Assembly (NCBI RefSeq): GCF_015832195.1
Contig: NC_052046.1
Span: 19,646,161 to 19,710,160, forward strand
From: Motacilla alba alba
Lineage: Eukaryota; Chordata; Aves; Passeriformes; Motacillidae
DNA: 64,000 bases
Direction: 5' to 3'
Shown here: positions 1 through 13,079 of the stretch, in pieces
Position numbering within the stretch: position 1 is the first letter of the stretch
Layout: each line of letters opens with the position of its first letter
Notes under the pieces: model-generated
The model's input: the letters and a program-made list of their open reading frames with translations, nothing else
Database searches by the model: none
Told to the model about the DNA's origin: nothing
Made by a program: the position numbers and the translations under genes

Positions 1-2772
1 CCTTTTTGTTCCCTGGATTTCTATCCTGACGGCTTTGTAAAGATATTTTGTTTCACATCACAGCAATGTCTGCCACTCTGTTTTTACAACCCCAAACCAT
101 CTGCCTTGGCTTATTGCTGAGTATGGACAAAATATTCAGTGTACCCTGTGCAGAGGATGCCACCCCAACCCCTCTCCACACTCACAAGTTGTTCCGTGTG
201 CCCAGACCTTCTCACACTCTCCCTGCCCTTGGCTGCTTCCACCTGCTCTGAGTCACCCACACAATCAGACACCCACACAGTTAGACTTCCACCTTTGTTT
301 AATCATTGCTCAGAGTCCTTTAATTTCAACTGTCTGCACTGTGCACTTCCAGGCACAGATTTACGTGGGCACAGTACACAGTCACTGCCAAGCAGCCGAG
401 CTCCTGCACCGCACACAGGCAGGATTGCTTGCCTGTCTCTTTTTCAGTCAGTATTTGCCTTTATGTGCATGCAACAGTTTTCCTGTACTATCTTGCTCCC
501 CATGGAGGACCACAGCCTTCTTATGATATTAGGATCTGCCTAAGGTTGGTGGTAAAGCTTTGGTTGGTGCAGAAATAAAATGTCTTGTGAAGTTTCATGT
601 GGTATAAAGCAGTGCTTCAATAATGTGAGGGTAAATGCCACAAAAACATACCCAAATCAGTATTGATTTTTTTTTTCTACATGGTCTATTGGAGAATCAA
701 AGCTTAAATCTATTCCTTTACTAAAGTAAGCATCTGCAGCCTGTTAAAGGACTGATTTATTATAGTACTGCTTATGAGCATTTAGATTACTAACATTTAA
801 AATATATTTTAGATTTATTTTAGGAGAAGGCACTAAATTTGAGAAGTGGACCTCTGAAAATGAGATTAATTTTGCATAAATATATTTGCATAAATAATGT
901 CTCTGGCTTCAACAAATTTATTTTCATAAGGACATTTATGATTATGTCATATATCAAGAAAAGAAACCTGAATTACTTAAATGGGCTCTAAAACTCAGCC
1001 AACAGTATGATCTGGAAATATTTAAGTTCCCACCATAATGTTTTTTTGAGATATAAATAAAGAAATGCTTTGAACTATCTGTAAATCTATGAATCTTTGA
1101 ACTGTCTATAAATCTATGAACTGTCTCTAAATCTATTCCAAATGTTGAATTCAGCTGTGAAAAATGGCTCATCCTAAAAGAAATATGAAAGAGTTTTTGA
1201 GAACTGAAATCAGTACCTCTCTCAGCTTCAGTGTAGAATATCACAAGCAAGCACATGCTTAACAACAGCCACCTCTTCCCTAATACAAAGCCAAAGCAAG
1301 AGAGGTCTGACATCTGCTTTGACATGAGCTGCGTACAAAGCAATTGAAATTGCTTTGAAACACACCCATTTCCACTCACAGTTTTCACTGTTTTGCCATG
1401 GTTGTGCACCAACATAACCAAAAATAGATCTTATCCACTAAATTCAGTTTTGATTGCAAGTACCTGCCTGTGAGAGGAAACAACTTGGAGAACCTTTGCA
1501 CCAAATCTTTTGTTCTACTTTTGAAAACGTTGTCACATCTACAGTTTCATTGGTATCATTCAACGTCACTTTGGCCCTATAAGTCTTTGGCTTAGAATAT
1601 ACTCACTGAGGGGGAAAATGACCAATGGTTTATGTTACCCTGATTTTTTAAGATTTTCTAACCCTTCTGATGTTTACATTCTTGTAACGAACTTTCTCAC
1701 ACAATTTCTGTAAATAACTCATTGTTTTGCATTCTTTTATGGAGGAGGAGAAATTTGATGGACTGTTGGTTTGTCCAGTGTCATTGGAGAGGTGGCACTG
1801 TCACCCTCCAATCCACTGTCACTTTTGGAAAACTATAAATGTTGGAGTCAGAAAATAAACTTCCCTTTTTTCCTTCACCTTGAGAACAGCAGTGTGCTTG
1901 CTGTTCATTTTGGGTCCTATAGTGACAGGTTTATGCAACTAGTTCCTGCAGAATTTATTTTAAAAAACACAAAAATATTTAACTTGTCAAGCTTGAAGTT
2001 GCAGGATAGGTTTGAATTGGCAAGTAATATGGGATTATAGAAATGAAAAAGGTTTATCTGAGTATATTTTCTTCATAAGAACAAATAGTGATTACACTAA
2101 TAAAGACTAAAATTCCAGGAAAAAAAAATACATCCATAAGGTTAAAATCAAGATGTTCAGGTGAATTCTGACAGTGTCTACTTTTAGCCTGCGCCACATA
2201 TCTTCCTCCTCACAAAGATGAGTCTAGATGGTGGGTGACACTACAAGCCCAGTGCCAGTCTTTCCTCGTGCTCCTGCCCACCTGCCACCAGCCCTCATCC
2301 AGAATCCACCCAGCCGCTGCAGGGTGGGTATGGAGCATATCTCCAGGCACACACCAGAGCCAGGGGTCGTCTGCCTACTGTCAGCATCCCCCAAGCACTG
2401 TGTGCATCATCACAGCCTGTCACGTGCTGCACGATTTATCTGATTCTGGTGAGAAATCTTGTCACCAGGACAGAATACTCAGGATCTCATTAATCCAACT
2501 TGAAACCATCACTACAGACATCAGAGCTCCTATGAGGATGAGGGAAGACAATATCTGGAACTAGCTGTATTTCCAGTGCACAGCAGCACAGTGCATGATT
2601 TCTGAGCCTACATGGCATTAACGTTGTTCCTCTGAATGGGTCTGCTCAAGCCACCATGTGCATCCTTTTCCAAAATCCATCCTTTTCCCTGGCCTATATG
2701 GTGGTCTGATCCCCCCAGCACCAGCCCCAGCTGAAGCCATAATCACCAATGGGGGCTGTGATGGCTGCACCC
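1..2772. other. Intergenic DNA, no gene recognised
   Basis: Mostly AT-rich sequence with a more GC-rich part at about 2170-2460. It holds a short tandem repeat at about 1068-1137. ORFs here do not resemble a protein that I know. Confidence 0.6.
1068..1137. repeat. Short imperfect tandem repeat
   Basis: About three imperfect copies of a unit like GAACTGTCTATAAATCTAT. It causes the repeated residues in the long minus-strand ORF that crosses it (954-1421), so that ORF's pattern comes from the DNA repeat. Confidence 0.6.
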
Positions 2773-3480
2773 TGTTGTATTGCACTAAATAGTTTAGTTA
2801 GTTGTTTTGCACTGGATTCGGTATTATTGCTTGGAATAGTATGTTTGTATCCTCATCGGATTCCCTTCTTATATGACATGGTCTTTCCCTCCCGCAAAAG
2901 CCCCAGCGGTAATGGTTTGTCCTAGGTTTACTCCTCCCCTCGCCCCTTCCTCACTTGTATCCCATTGGCTGTGGTTCTCTTCCTCCACCCCCCATTCTCC
3001 CGAGCTTAAAAGTCTCCTGCCATCAGGCATCTCTCTATTTTTCACCTGGGAAGTCACCTGGAGCACCTGAGAAGTCACCTGGACCACCTGGTGACTCCTA
3101 TCTAGGAAATAAGATAGGACTTTGTTCCCAAGAGGAAAAAAACACCTTTCATCTTTTGCTTTTGTCCTATGTAAGATTGTAAGGGCTAAGGTCCACAGCT
3201 AGCTGGATTGGACCCACACAGCCTGCCAGATCAGTGTTACTGCACCCAGCTTACTCTGGGCCTTGGGGCATGGATGAAACCTGGCAGCCAAGGGCTGTTT
3301 GGAGCAGGGTTCCACGCATCTTACTGCTGTGCAACTGTGACTGTAAGCCATGAACAGTGAACAGCCCAGGGCCCGGGGGCTGTCCTGCAGGGAGCTGGGC
3401 TGCACACCAGGATCTCCTCCTGTGCAGGAATGTCTGTCCAGGTTACACGTCAGGGGCGAGCGATTCCTTGCAGCAGCACA
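2773..3480 (+). mobile_element. Solo LTR-like element of an endogenous retrovirus
   Basis: The stretch begins with TGTTGTATTGCACT and has a U3-like part with a CCAAT-type box (CCCATTGGCTG near 2960) and a TATA-like TTAAAAGTC near 3005. It looks like a bird ERV LTR that I have seen before, but I cannot give its family name. The 3' border is uncertain; 3480 is a CA end, and no clean target-site duplication is visible. A 21-base tandem repeat at 3043-3095 lies inside. No internal retroviral genes are next to it, so it is probably a solo LTR. Confidence 0.55.
3043..3095 (+). repeat. 21-bp tandem repeat inside the LTR
   Basis: Two full 21-base units beginning CACCTGGGAAGTCACCTGG (3043-3063) and CACCTGAGAAGTCACCTGG (3064-3084) and a half unit to 3095. 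It is part of the R or U5-like section of the LTR-like element. Confidence 0.8.
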
Positions 3481-6400
3481 TTCTCAGTAAGTGATTAATA
3501 TGGCTTTTAAATTTAACTGCATGTTAAACTTGGACATCTCAGCTGAGTGACACAAGGGATTGATTGTGTACATATAATCCTCCAGGCATAAACCATGTCC
3601 ATAAACCAAGTCTGTGCTGCTAGGATTGGATCCAGCCCCACCTAAATTCCTCTGTGAGAAGTTTAGGAAGCAAGGGGGCTCTGTCTGAAACTCATGGCTC
3701 CACGAATGGGCCTCCCTGACAGCTTTGTCTGACTCTGCCCTCTATGCTGTAAATAGTCGAGTGTACCTTGCCATCGAATCTTGTTAAAAGAGTCACATCT
3801 ACAGCTGAAATTCGTTACATCAACAAAGCATATCGTAACTTGTTTCTTGCAACTGAAGCGGATCACAGCTCCTGCAACAGACTGTCTTCAAAAGTAGAGT
3901 TTCACAAATCCACCAGCAGTTTCTCTTCTTTCCTATAATTCATGTTACCTGTGTGCTTTCCTGCTGTATGTCCTGCCTCTGGAGTCCTTCAGGAGGTAAG
4001 ACTGACAGCAAGGGGAAAAGCCCCCAGTATTGAGGCCAAGAGATCACAGATGTTTCTGACGGCACAAATTTATTAATTCCTTCAAGAACATTACAAAACT
4101 GACCTTTTTTGGTCTACTCCAAGAGACAAATAATAAAGAAATTTTGAGGTAGCATGCACATTAGAAGTCATTATGGCAAAGTATTAGCAACAAGACAAGG
4201 CCAGAAGATGACAATGACATCCCCTTAAGAAGCTAGAAAACAAACATTTTCTAGGTTAATAAGCTCTATCCCTTTTCATGAGGAGCCCAGGCTGCAGATG
4301 GTATGTTTTCAGGAATGGAGAGGCCACATATTATCTACTACAGCAGAAAAAAGTCAGTTATCATGAACTTACATGAGTAGTGGGAACTTGCCTTTAATAG
4401 GTCAGGTAAGATCCAATAGAGGCTCTTCATTATATCCAAGACCAAACAAAATCAAATAGAGGGCTACTGTCCCTTGTTTAAACCCGAAGGGCTTAATCAG
4501 GACAGCCTTTTGCAGTTTGTTGATCCTTCCCTTGCAGTTTGCAAGTTTCCCATGGTTCTGTATGCCAACATAAGATACCTGGCAAGAGCACTTACCTGAC
4601 AAAGATATACAAAAATTACCCTGAGACCTTGCTCTTGATAGTTGTCATCTCTGTTCAAGTCTAGAAAAACCAAATAGAGGAGTTCGGGATTCTCCTTCAA
4701 ATGACAATAGCTGCATCTGGCACAAAATTTCACTTTTCAGGTTTTGGATCAAGGCACAGTGGATTGATGTGATGTTGGGCAAGTCCCATTTTCTTGATGG
4801 TGTTCCATCACCCAGTTCCCTCTGCCCTGGATAACATGTCAGAAAAAGGCCTGTAGCCAGGGAGTGATGACTCAACTCTTCATCTCAAAGTGCATACCTT
4901 CATGCTTTCCTAGTGTCTTGTAGTGTCCTGGTCAGCCAAGCAGCTGACCCTTCAGGAGCTAAACAGACATGGCTGAAGGAACTCCCTCTCTACCAGGAAG
5001 GGTGCCAGAATTTCCCTCTTATGAAAAGACTGTTCTGTATAACAATAAGGTTTTGAGCCCTAAAGCATGGTCAGTTATAGGGGCATATGGCAAGGGAAAA
5101 AAGTCTAAAAAGCCAAGTTTCTGCAGTGAGGAAGTGAGCTGGCTCACAGTGGATGAACTAAAATTGCACATATGTAAATAAATCAGTTAGAGTGGACTAA
5201 AGCTGGAGTTTGATGCAAGTAAAGATGTAATTGAAGAATCTTGACTAAATATGGTAGACCACCTCTAAAAGTGATCTGCATGCCAGACACAGCACCAAGA
5301 GCATCTCCCAAACACAAGAGGATGATTACACAGTTGAGCATTGAAAGAAGTCTTGTCATAGGCTCTGTGTGCCCTATCATGGACCCCTGGCTCATGGATA
5401 GAAAAGGATACAGCTTTTATTTTCTTGTTCAGAAGAAAAATAATTAATTTCTTTTCTCTTGAAGAGACCTACCACTGTAAATCATAGAATCACAGAATGG
5501 ATAAGGCTGGAAGGAACAACAGTGGGTCCACAAATGGGGTACTGCCATTTTACTCATAAGCCATAGATGTGCAGGAAAAGAAAGGAGTGATTTTTTTGTC
5601 ATAGTCAGAAGAGACATGTCACATGATGCATTCTCCTAGCAGAGGCAATTTATAAATGGTGGAGTTGCTTTTAAGTACCCATTAGTGACCTACCTCCTTT
5701 CTCACTCAATTGTATTTTCCCCTCTAATTCACAAGTTATTTTTCCCCAGCAGCATTAAGATTTAAAGCACCAATGCTTCTCTTCAAAGCAAAAGAATAAA
5801 ATTGAAGGATGTTATACATATTATTAAAAAGTTTAAATCAAATCAGAATAGTACGTTTTATTTTGAAGTGAATGACTTGAAGAAATCCTATTCTAGGGGG
5901 CAATTTTGCTTTTTGTCTCATACAGAATGTACATGTTTTGGAAATGTCCACGGTTCCAACAAAATACTGATATCCCAGGGTCAGGGTGTCTTGTCCCATG
6001 GCTGCTATGGTCTCTGCTCACCATGGGATGGGAGTGTGCCTGGCACAGCAACAATCTGGGAAGTTTGCCTATCGCCTGCTTAGATGTAAGCAATGTTTCT
6101 TTCTAAATCCTTTTCTAATCTGTGTCTGATAAGACTGAGCAGTAAAAATTCTAGCTTGACCGCTCCAGACTTACAGATATTTTCTTGATGCTGAGCACAG
6201 GACATTTTGAGGAATTAACTTCCTCATGTGTTTTTTATTTAAGAAAATTCTTATATAAAACCAGTTTAGCTGACAAGTGCAAAGTGAGTGATAAGCCTAA
6301 TATACTTCAATGATTTTTTTTGCCTGTGTTTTTATGATGGAAAGATCTTTTCTTGTTCATTTAAAAATCTTTGCATGAATCAAAAGACAAGTGAATTCAG

Positions 6401-7818
6401 GATTTTTAGATATCAGCAGTCACCACTACAGGTCTCATCAAGACAACTTAAAAAACAATGGCAAATGATGACAACAGGGATGATGGCTGAATTAACAGTT
6501 CAGTGAAATGATTGTTTCCTTGTGAGAATTAGTACAAACCTAGTCGTAGAATCAGTTCTTTCCTGGAAGTAGTATTGTTCAAAAAACATTAGCCTGAAAT
6601 GTTTCAGCTGACACTGAAAACACAGTGTGCTGAAGGAATGATAGTCTCCTTCACAAGCTAGCTTTACAGAAGAGACTATGAGCTTAAACTAACCAAGCTA
6701 CCTATACATGGACCTAGAAAGAGAGCAAAGTCTTAGGTTCTAGATTTTGCTGGGTTTAAGTCTTTCAGATCAGTGATTCCCAATCTCTTTCAAGTTATGG
6801 AAAACTACCAATACTCAAGACCTCTCAGTGAGCTTCAAAATATTGACAGCTGTCTCCTGGACTTGAAACTGAAATTCCATTGTTCTGTTTTCCATGGCCT
6901 CCTGTCTGTCACCCTGCAGCAACCCACTGAGCTGTCATAGGAGTAGCAGAGAGGAGGAAACTGTTGGTTTTCTGTCAAGCTAGCCAAAATGACATCTGTC
7001 TCTGTAAGGATTCACAAAAGAACAAAGCATGCAGCAAAACAAAAAAGCATTCTTATAGATGTATGAAAGGATAATATATGCTGGCAGAGACTGAAGTCCT
7101 GATAAGCTGAGATAATATTTTCTGATAAACTTCTTGTTCACATTAATCCACACACATCTGGCCTTCAGTGAGAGTAGCACAACATTTCATTTATTTAAAA
7201 AATATTAGTTTAATTTTAAAATATAGTTTATATGGGTCTGTCTGCACCAGTGAGTGTATTGGGAAAATGATGGGCACTTTTGAAAGCAATGAAAAGGAAA
7301 CTAGGCTTGCAGGATTTTCCTATTAGTCACACATCTGTTTTTACCAATCCCATGATGTTTCCAGGTGTTTGGCTGAGTTTTTGCTTGGCCATATAGATAC
7401 CAAACACATGTCAAGTGACCCGATTATTCTTCTTTAAGAATCCTGCTTGCAGAGCCACAGCTCCTCATATGCCTTGCTGCTGCTGCTGCGTGGGATTACA
7501 GACAGCTCTTTATTACCCGTGACTCACATCATGATGGGCTAATTGTATAAACACAGCCAGTGTATTGTGCAGCGCCTGTGGATCCAGCTCAACACTCCTT
7601 TGTTCTGTGTCACTGCTGGGGCTGTTGTCCCATCTCTTGGGTAGTCAGCGTTGCATAAAAATACCTTGTTTTCTGGTGCTAACTCTGCAGCTAAATTGCT
7701 AAATATGAGTGCTAAACCCTCAGTTTGCTACAAGCCAGGGAGGTTTTGTTACTACTTCTAATGGGTTCAGGTGCAGGTGCACTTCTGGATGCTTGTTCCC
7801 TATCAGGCCATTGCTGCT
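3481..7818. other. Intergenic DNA, no gene recognised
   Basis: Apart from a short CR1 tail at 5482-5535 I see no known element and no convincing coding region. Confidence 0.6.
5482..5535 (-). mobile_element. CR1 LINE 3' tail, short fragment
   Basis: TCATAGAATCACAGAATGG followed by a GGCTGGAAGGA stretch is the reverse complement of the CR1 3' end. Only about 50 bases remain. Confidence 0.75.
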
Positions 7819-8890
7819 TGTCATGGTTTGACACTGGCCAAATGCCAGGCGCCCAGCAAAAGTTGCTCACTCACCCTCCCCTGCCACAGCTGTGCAGAGG
7901 AGAGAAAAATTTAATGAAGGTTTCATGTGTTGAGATAAGGACCAGGAGAAAACACTCCAAGGGCAAAAAAGGCTCAACTTAGTGGTGCAAAGTGAGTTTA
8001 TTACTAACAAAATCAGAGGAGGATAATGAGAAGTAAAACAAGCCTTTAAAACCACTTTTTCTTCCCCCAAACCCTCCCTCCTTCCCACCAGGAGTGCAGA
8101 GAGACAGGGCATGGGAGTTTGGTCACTTCCTCACCTGAGGTTTTCTTCCACTGCTCAGGGAGAGGAGTCCTTCCCCTGCTGCACCGTGGGGTCCCTCTCA
8201 CAGGACACAGTCCTCTGAATTTCTCCAGCGTGGTTCCAGCCTTACAAGCAGCACCTTCTAATCTCACAAGCAGCAGTCCTGCCAAAACTGCTGCAACATG
8301 AGTCCTTCCCATGGGCAGACAATCCACCCAAAACTGCTGTGGCGAGGGTCACTCTTCCATGGGGTGCAGCCCTCCAAGGACAGGCTGCTCCAGCCTGAGA
8401 GTAGGGCACCCTCTCTCCACAGAGTCTCCCATGGGATCACAACCTCCTCCAGGAATCCACCTGCTCCAGCATGGGCACCTCCCCTAGGGGCTGCAGGTGG
8501 ATCTCTGCATCCCCTGTGGATCCCCAAGGGCTGCAGGGGCACAGCTGCCTCACCATGGCCCGCAGGGGAACCTTGGCTCCAGCGCCTGGAGCACCTCCTG
8601 CCCCTCCTTCTCCACTGACCTTGGTGTCTTCGTGTTGTTTCCCTTACATGTTCTCAACTTCTCCTCCTCTCTGTTGAGGAAACCAACCTGTGCACCCACT
8701 TTGGTTTGATTTCTTTTTCAGAGGTGTTGCCATCATCTCTAATTGTCCCAGCCTTGGTCAGCATCATGTCCATCTTCAGAGCCACCAGGGACTCGCTCTA
8801 CTGGACATGGTGGAGGCTTCTAGCAGCTTCTCACAGAAGCCATCTCCGTGACACTCCTCCTACCAAAACCAGGCCATGCAAAAACCAACA
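7819..8890 (-). mobile_element. Solo LTR of an ERVL-like endogenous retrovirus
   Basis: The element reads TGTCATGGTTTGACACTGGC at its + strand left end and finishes in CAAAAACCAACA. It follows the layout of a common bird ERVL-type LTR, including the repeated TCCTTCCCATGG / CTGCAG blocks and a TTCTAGCAGCTTCTCACAG box. Sense is on the minus strand: AATAAA lies on that strand near 7993-8000, toward the end of the LTR. TGCTG occurs within 3 bases of both borders and may be a blurred target-site duplication. No gag or pol adjoins it, so it is a solo LTR. ORFs within it are not genes. Confidence 0.75.
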
Positions 8891-10998
8891 TGCTGTTAGT
8901 CAGATCTTGGTTTTTGGAATTATCATTTTTTGGAATTATCAGGTTTTGTATTTTCTGTTATTACAACCTAAAGTATCATTTCTCTATTTCAGACAGTTGT
9001 AGGTTGGTCTCTGAGGCTTCAGTGCCTTTGAGAGAACAAGAATGAATTCTTATCAACTGCAGAGGTCCTGAGGGTCTTGGGAGGGGATACATGGTCACAG
9101 GGAACAGGAACAACCTTGATTTATTAATGCACAGTGTGCTTTGTCCATGGCCTGGTGGCCTATAACAGAATCTCTGAAATCACAGACAATCGCTGGTGTA
9201 AGTTATTTTTCAAAAAGGTGCAGTTTACTTTCACTAAAGCTACAAAAGTGTTGCTGTAGGGCCTCTGAGTCCTTCTCTCCCTGTGACAGTAGTGGTAATG
9301 TCCAATAAAAGTGGGCAAGTAACACACCTAAAATTCAACTGCATTATTTTACTAACAAATAATGCATATGAAGCATGTGCTTTATATACATAAAGCCACA
9401 GCAACCCTCTGTGATTACCAACCCATCCCCAGGAAGATGTCCAAGGCCCAGGGAGAGGGCTGCCTTGCTATCCCCTCATCCTGCCCAGCTCTTTGGCTGT
9501 GAAATTGGAGGAAAGGGTCAGAATTGTACAGTGTCACTCTAAGACAGAGAAGAATTGATGAGACTGATTGAGAAATGTGAGCTGGATGCCTTGTTTGTCT
9601 TGCACTGGGCTTGAGCAAGGATTGTCAATTGAATGATGTCTGGACTGCAGATGAGGTCTCACAGCCCAAGGTTTCACCTGTCCTTCTGTACCAGTCAATG
9701 GTCACACTCCCCTCACCATGAAAAACAAACCTTATTTGAAATCTAGTTCATTAAGAAGAAAATGATAGGTCCAATGACTCTCTGATGAGAAAGCTTTTAT
9801 TGCCAATTCAGAACATGGAGTAGGATCAAAGTGTTTGTTCTACTTTTTTTTTTTGTCAGCTGCAAATCCTGACTGGAAATAATGGAGATGCTCATTAATC
9901 CCCATTTAGATTTTAATTTACATACCCCTCAGGTGCAACTGAGGGAGAACATGGGGCATGTAAAGCAAGCACATCATGTGTCTCCAAATCCCACCTATAA
10001 CATGTGGTTGTTCCATTCCCATAGGACAGGCCAGAATCTGTGGTGTAAAAGGAGAGAGTAGAATGTAGAATGGAGGGACAAAACACCTTTGGAGGAGGAA
10101 AACATCTCTGCCTGTTTGGGATCTGTCAGTGGGCTGTGTCTCTCCTCCACTCCTGAAGAGACTCTTTTCGGTGAGCTTTTTGCCTCTAATTGTATTCATG
10201 TAGATCCATGAACATTAATTTGTGCATACATATATAATGTCAACAAACCTCCCTCACTATACTTTCTGTTACATCTGTGCCACATGTTAACACTCTTTAA
10301 TTAGTGTGTCACCATGTATCACCTGCAATCCTGAACTTGCTTTCCTGTTGCGTCAATAAACCACACTATTCATCAATCTGGATGTGCAAATCCATATTGA
10401 ATATGATCATACCTGTAGTACTAAATCAGTAAATTGGATTATTTGTGCATCTGTGCTCATGCAATTTTTTCTTTTGAGCTCAACCAGACTTACAGTGCTA
10501 AACTGGCTATAATGAGAAATTTAGCCCAGCCACACCCAGATCTTCCAGTATATGAAGACCAGCTGCAACATAAGGAGGTTTATCTTCTGCTGAATTCCTA
10601 TACCCTTAATGCAATAGCAGTGAGACAGCCCTGGCTGTGAAGTTCTGTCTTTCTGCCCTGGGAATTTCCCATGGTCCTGGCCCTGGGAAGCTGCTAACCC
10701 CTACTGTGCCCTGCCATGTGTAGGGCACAAAAAACAAAACCCTTCTGAAATGCAGCTGTCCATCATTGGTCTGTGTCCAGCATCTCCACACCAGCTTTCT
10801 GTCAGTTGATGGATATCCAAGACCCACGTGCAGCTTGGTGACATCAAGCAAAGCACACGGAAAGAAGACTTCACAGAATCACAGGATTTTAACCTTGTTT
10901 TAAATGGCTCTAGCGGTCTGACAGGCACTCTGTGAATGCCATAAAAAATGGATTTGTTAGTCAGGGGGGAAATATATTTAGCATTCCTTTGTTTCTAC

Positions 10999-11060
10999 CA
11001 AAAAAAAAAAAAAAACCAACCCAAAACCCAAAAAAACCCAAAACCAAACCCCAATCAAAT
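10999..11060. repeat. A-rich low-complexity tract
   Basis: A run of 16 A followed by AACC-type repeats. Similar CAAAACC-type tracts occur at 34262-34330 and 60141-60172. Confidence 0.9.
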
Positions 11061-12308
11061 TGCAAGAAGAAAACTCTAAGCACTCCACAGACTTACATTA
11101 TCAAAACTCAGACAGAAATAAACCTCCATGAGAAAATCTCAGAAAACTTAAAAAATATTCCACTCAGAGGACTAAAAAATCTGAAAACCTACCAGGGCCT
11201 ACAATGCACATTTTATTTTTATGGACTACTTCTGAAGTGAGGCCAACACACCAGTGAGGCCAAGGTTTGACATCAGTACAAAGGATTAAAAAGGTGACTG
11301 ATTCCAGTCACTGGCTCCACAAGAGTTATATTTTATAGCGTGACATTTTGCGATTTGCAAAACAACAGCAGATCTCACTATGGCTTCTCACATGGAATCA
11401 GCTCTGTGGAGTGTAATGTAGGGGAACATCCTTCTCACTCAACTCCTCATGGCAGTTCAAGGAAGATGGATGTGATCCATCCTACACCTGCCAAACTCCA
11501 GTGCTGACCAGCCAGAATCAAGGTATGGCCCTGCTCTCAAATCTCTCTTCATTAGGAGGAAGAGAGGTACACTAATAGACAGTGCTGTCCTGCCATTTCC
11601 TGTGGCTGGTTTGGACCCTCACACGAAGGCGTAATCCAGCAGGTCCCTGGATACCCAACCCAAAGGTCACTTCAGGTAAGGGAGAACACCTCTGCTAATG
11701 ACAGTGAGTGCTGAATCACAGACAGGTGCTTTGTTCTCAGGCACTAGGACTGCACCTCTTCTGGCTAGGGCTGAAACTTGGAAAGGGAAGCTGAACATCA
11801 ACCTTTTTAATGATTGTTCTCCCCCAACCAAAGTACAGAACCATGCAGCATACTTACACTGTCACTGCCAACAGAGGGAAAATGCAGCAATGAACAGGGA
11901 AGGAACAACATTAATCTTTTTAACCGCATAGGACTAAAAAGTAAGTTGGTGAACTCATAGCTTAATCCTCCTTCTACTGCAAATCCAGCCCGTCAGTTTT
12001 GGAGTCCTTTTACTTTTGGTATGAAACAGCAGTTGTATTTTTTGGCATTTACCAAAAAGGTATTGCTATGCTCTACCCACACTTCAAAAATTAAATCTTC
12101 ATTTCCAAAAAAATATTATGACTGTGCCTGTGGTAATAAATTATGTTTCCTGCATCATTAATGTCTCCTTCTAGCAGATTGCCTCAGCTATAGATAACAG
12201 CTCAGTCCAAGAGAGCAAGAGAGGCACCAGTAACACAGTACTCATATATTTTAGGCATTGTAGATTTCTTCTTTATCCCCTTATACTTATTCATGACTGT
12301 GGATTTTT

Positions 12309-12358
12309 TACATTCCATTCCATTCCATTTTCCATTACATTTCCATTACATTCCATTT
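12309..12358. repeat. CCATT-type pentanucleotide repeat, imperfect
   Basis: Repeated ATTCC / CCATT units interrupted by CATTA variants. Confidence 0.85.
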
Positions 12359-13053
12359 AATCCCAAATCTATCCACATTTCTCATTTAAAAAAAAACAAA
12401 AAACATCAGAAATAAAAGCCTGAAAGACATAAGCAAATAATCAGCCTCATTAAATACATACAAAAATAAAAAGAGAATTGAGGCAAGATGGAAATAAAAT
12501 TGTGTACTGGATTATGTTCTTTTAAAAGTCCCAAGAGAGCAAAAGCTGTTAATTTGGCATCTAATTTCAGTGTATCTAAATAGTAAATAAGCTGTAGATA
12601 ACACTAATTATCAAGATGCTTCAAATGTTACTGCTGCAGCTGCCAAAACACTTTCTATAGCTCTATTCTGTGACAATGTTTTTATCAAGAATTCGAAAGA
12701 AATAGCATCATTTCAACAGACTGACTTACGTGTTTATATGGCTATATTTAAACAGATACTGTCAAGCTTCATTCCAACAAAGCTTCAAGAATACTACAGA
12801 CTTCTGAGTGAAAGAAGTGGAACACTTAAAAAAAGTCACAATCACAGCAGTAAAGACCTTTTAATTAAAATATTCTTGGTCAACAAAGATCCATTGCAAT
12901 ATGAGCACACAGGCATATTTTTGTAATTCTTGGCCTAAAAAATGTCTGCCAGATTTAAGTATTCTGAGTCCGCGCAAAACAGAAAAGTCATTGCAAAAAT
13001 CCATCTGCATAACCAGGACCATTGTATACTTCATGCACCGAGAAATTAAATCA

Positions 13054-13079
13054 CCTTCCTTCCTTCCTTCCTTCCTTCC
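13054..13079. repeat. TTCC tetranucleotide microsatellite
   Basis: About six perfect CTTC units, likely variable in length between individuals. Confidence 0.95.

Noticed and set aside
8046..8618. Several overlapping ORFs of about 90-106 codons
   Set aside because: All lie inside the ERVL-type LTR at 7819-8890, which is non-coding.
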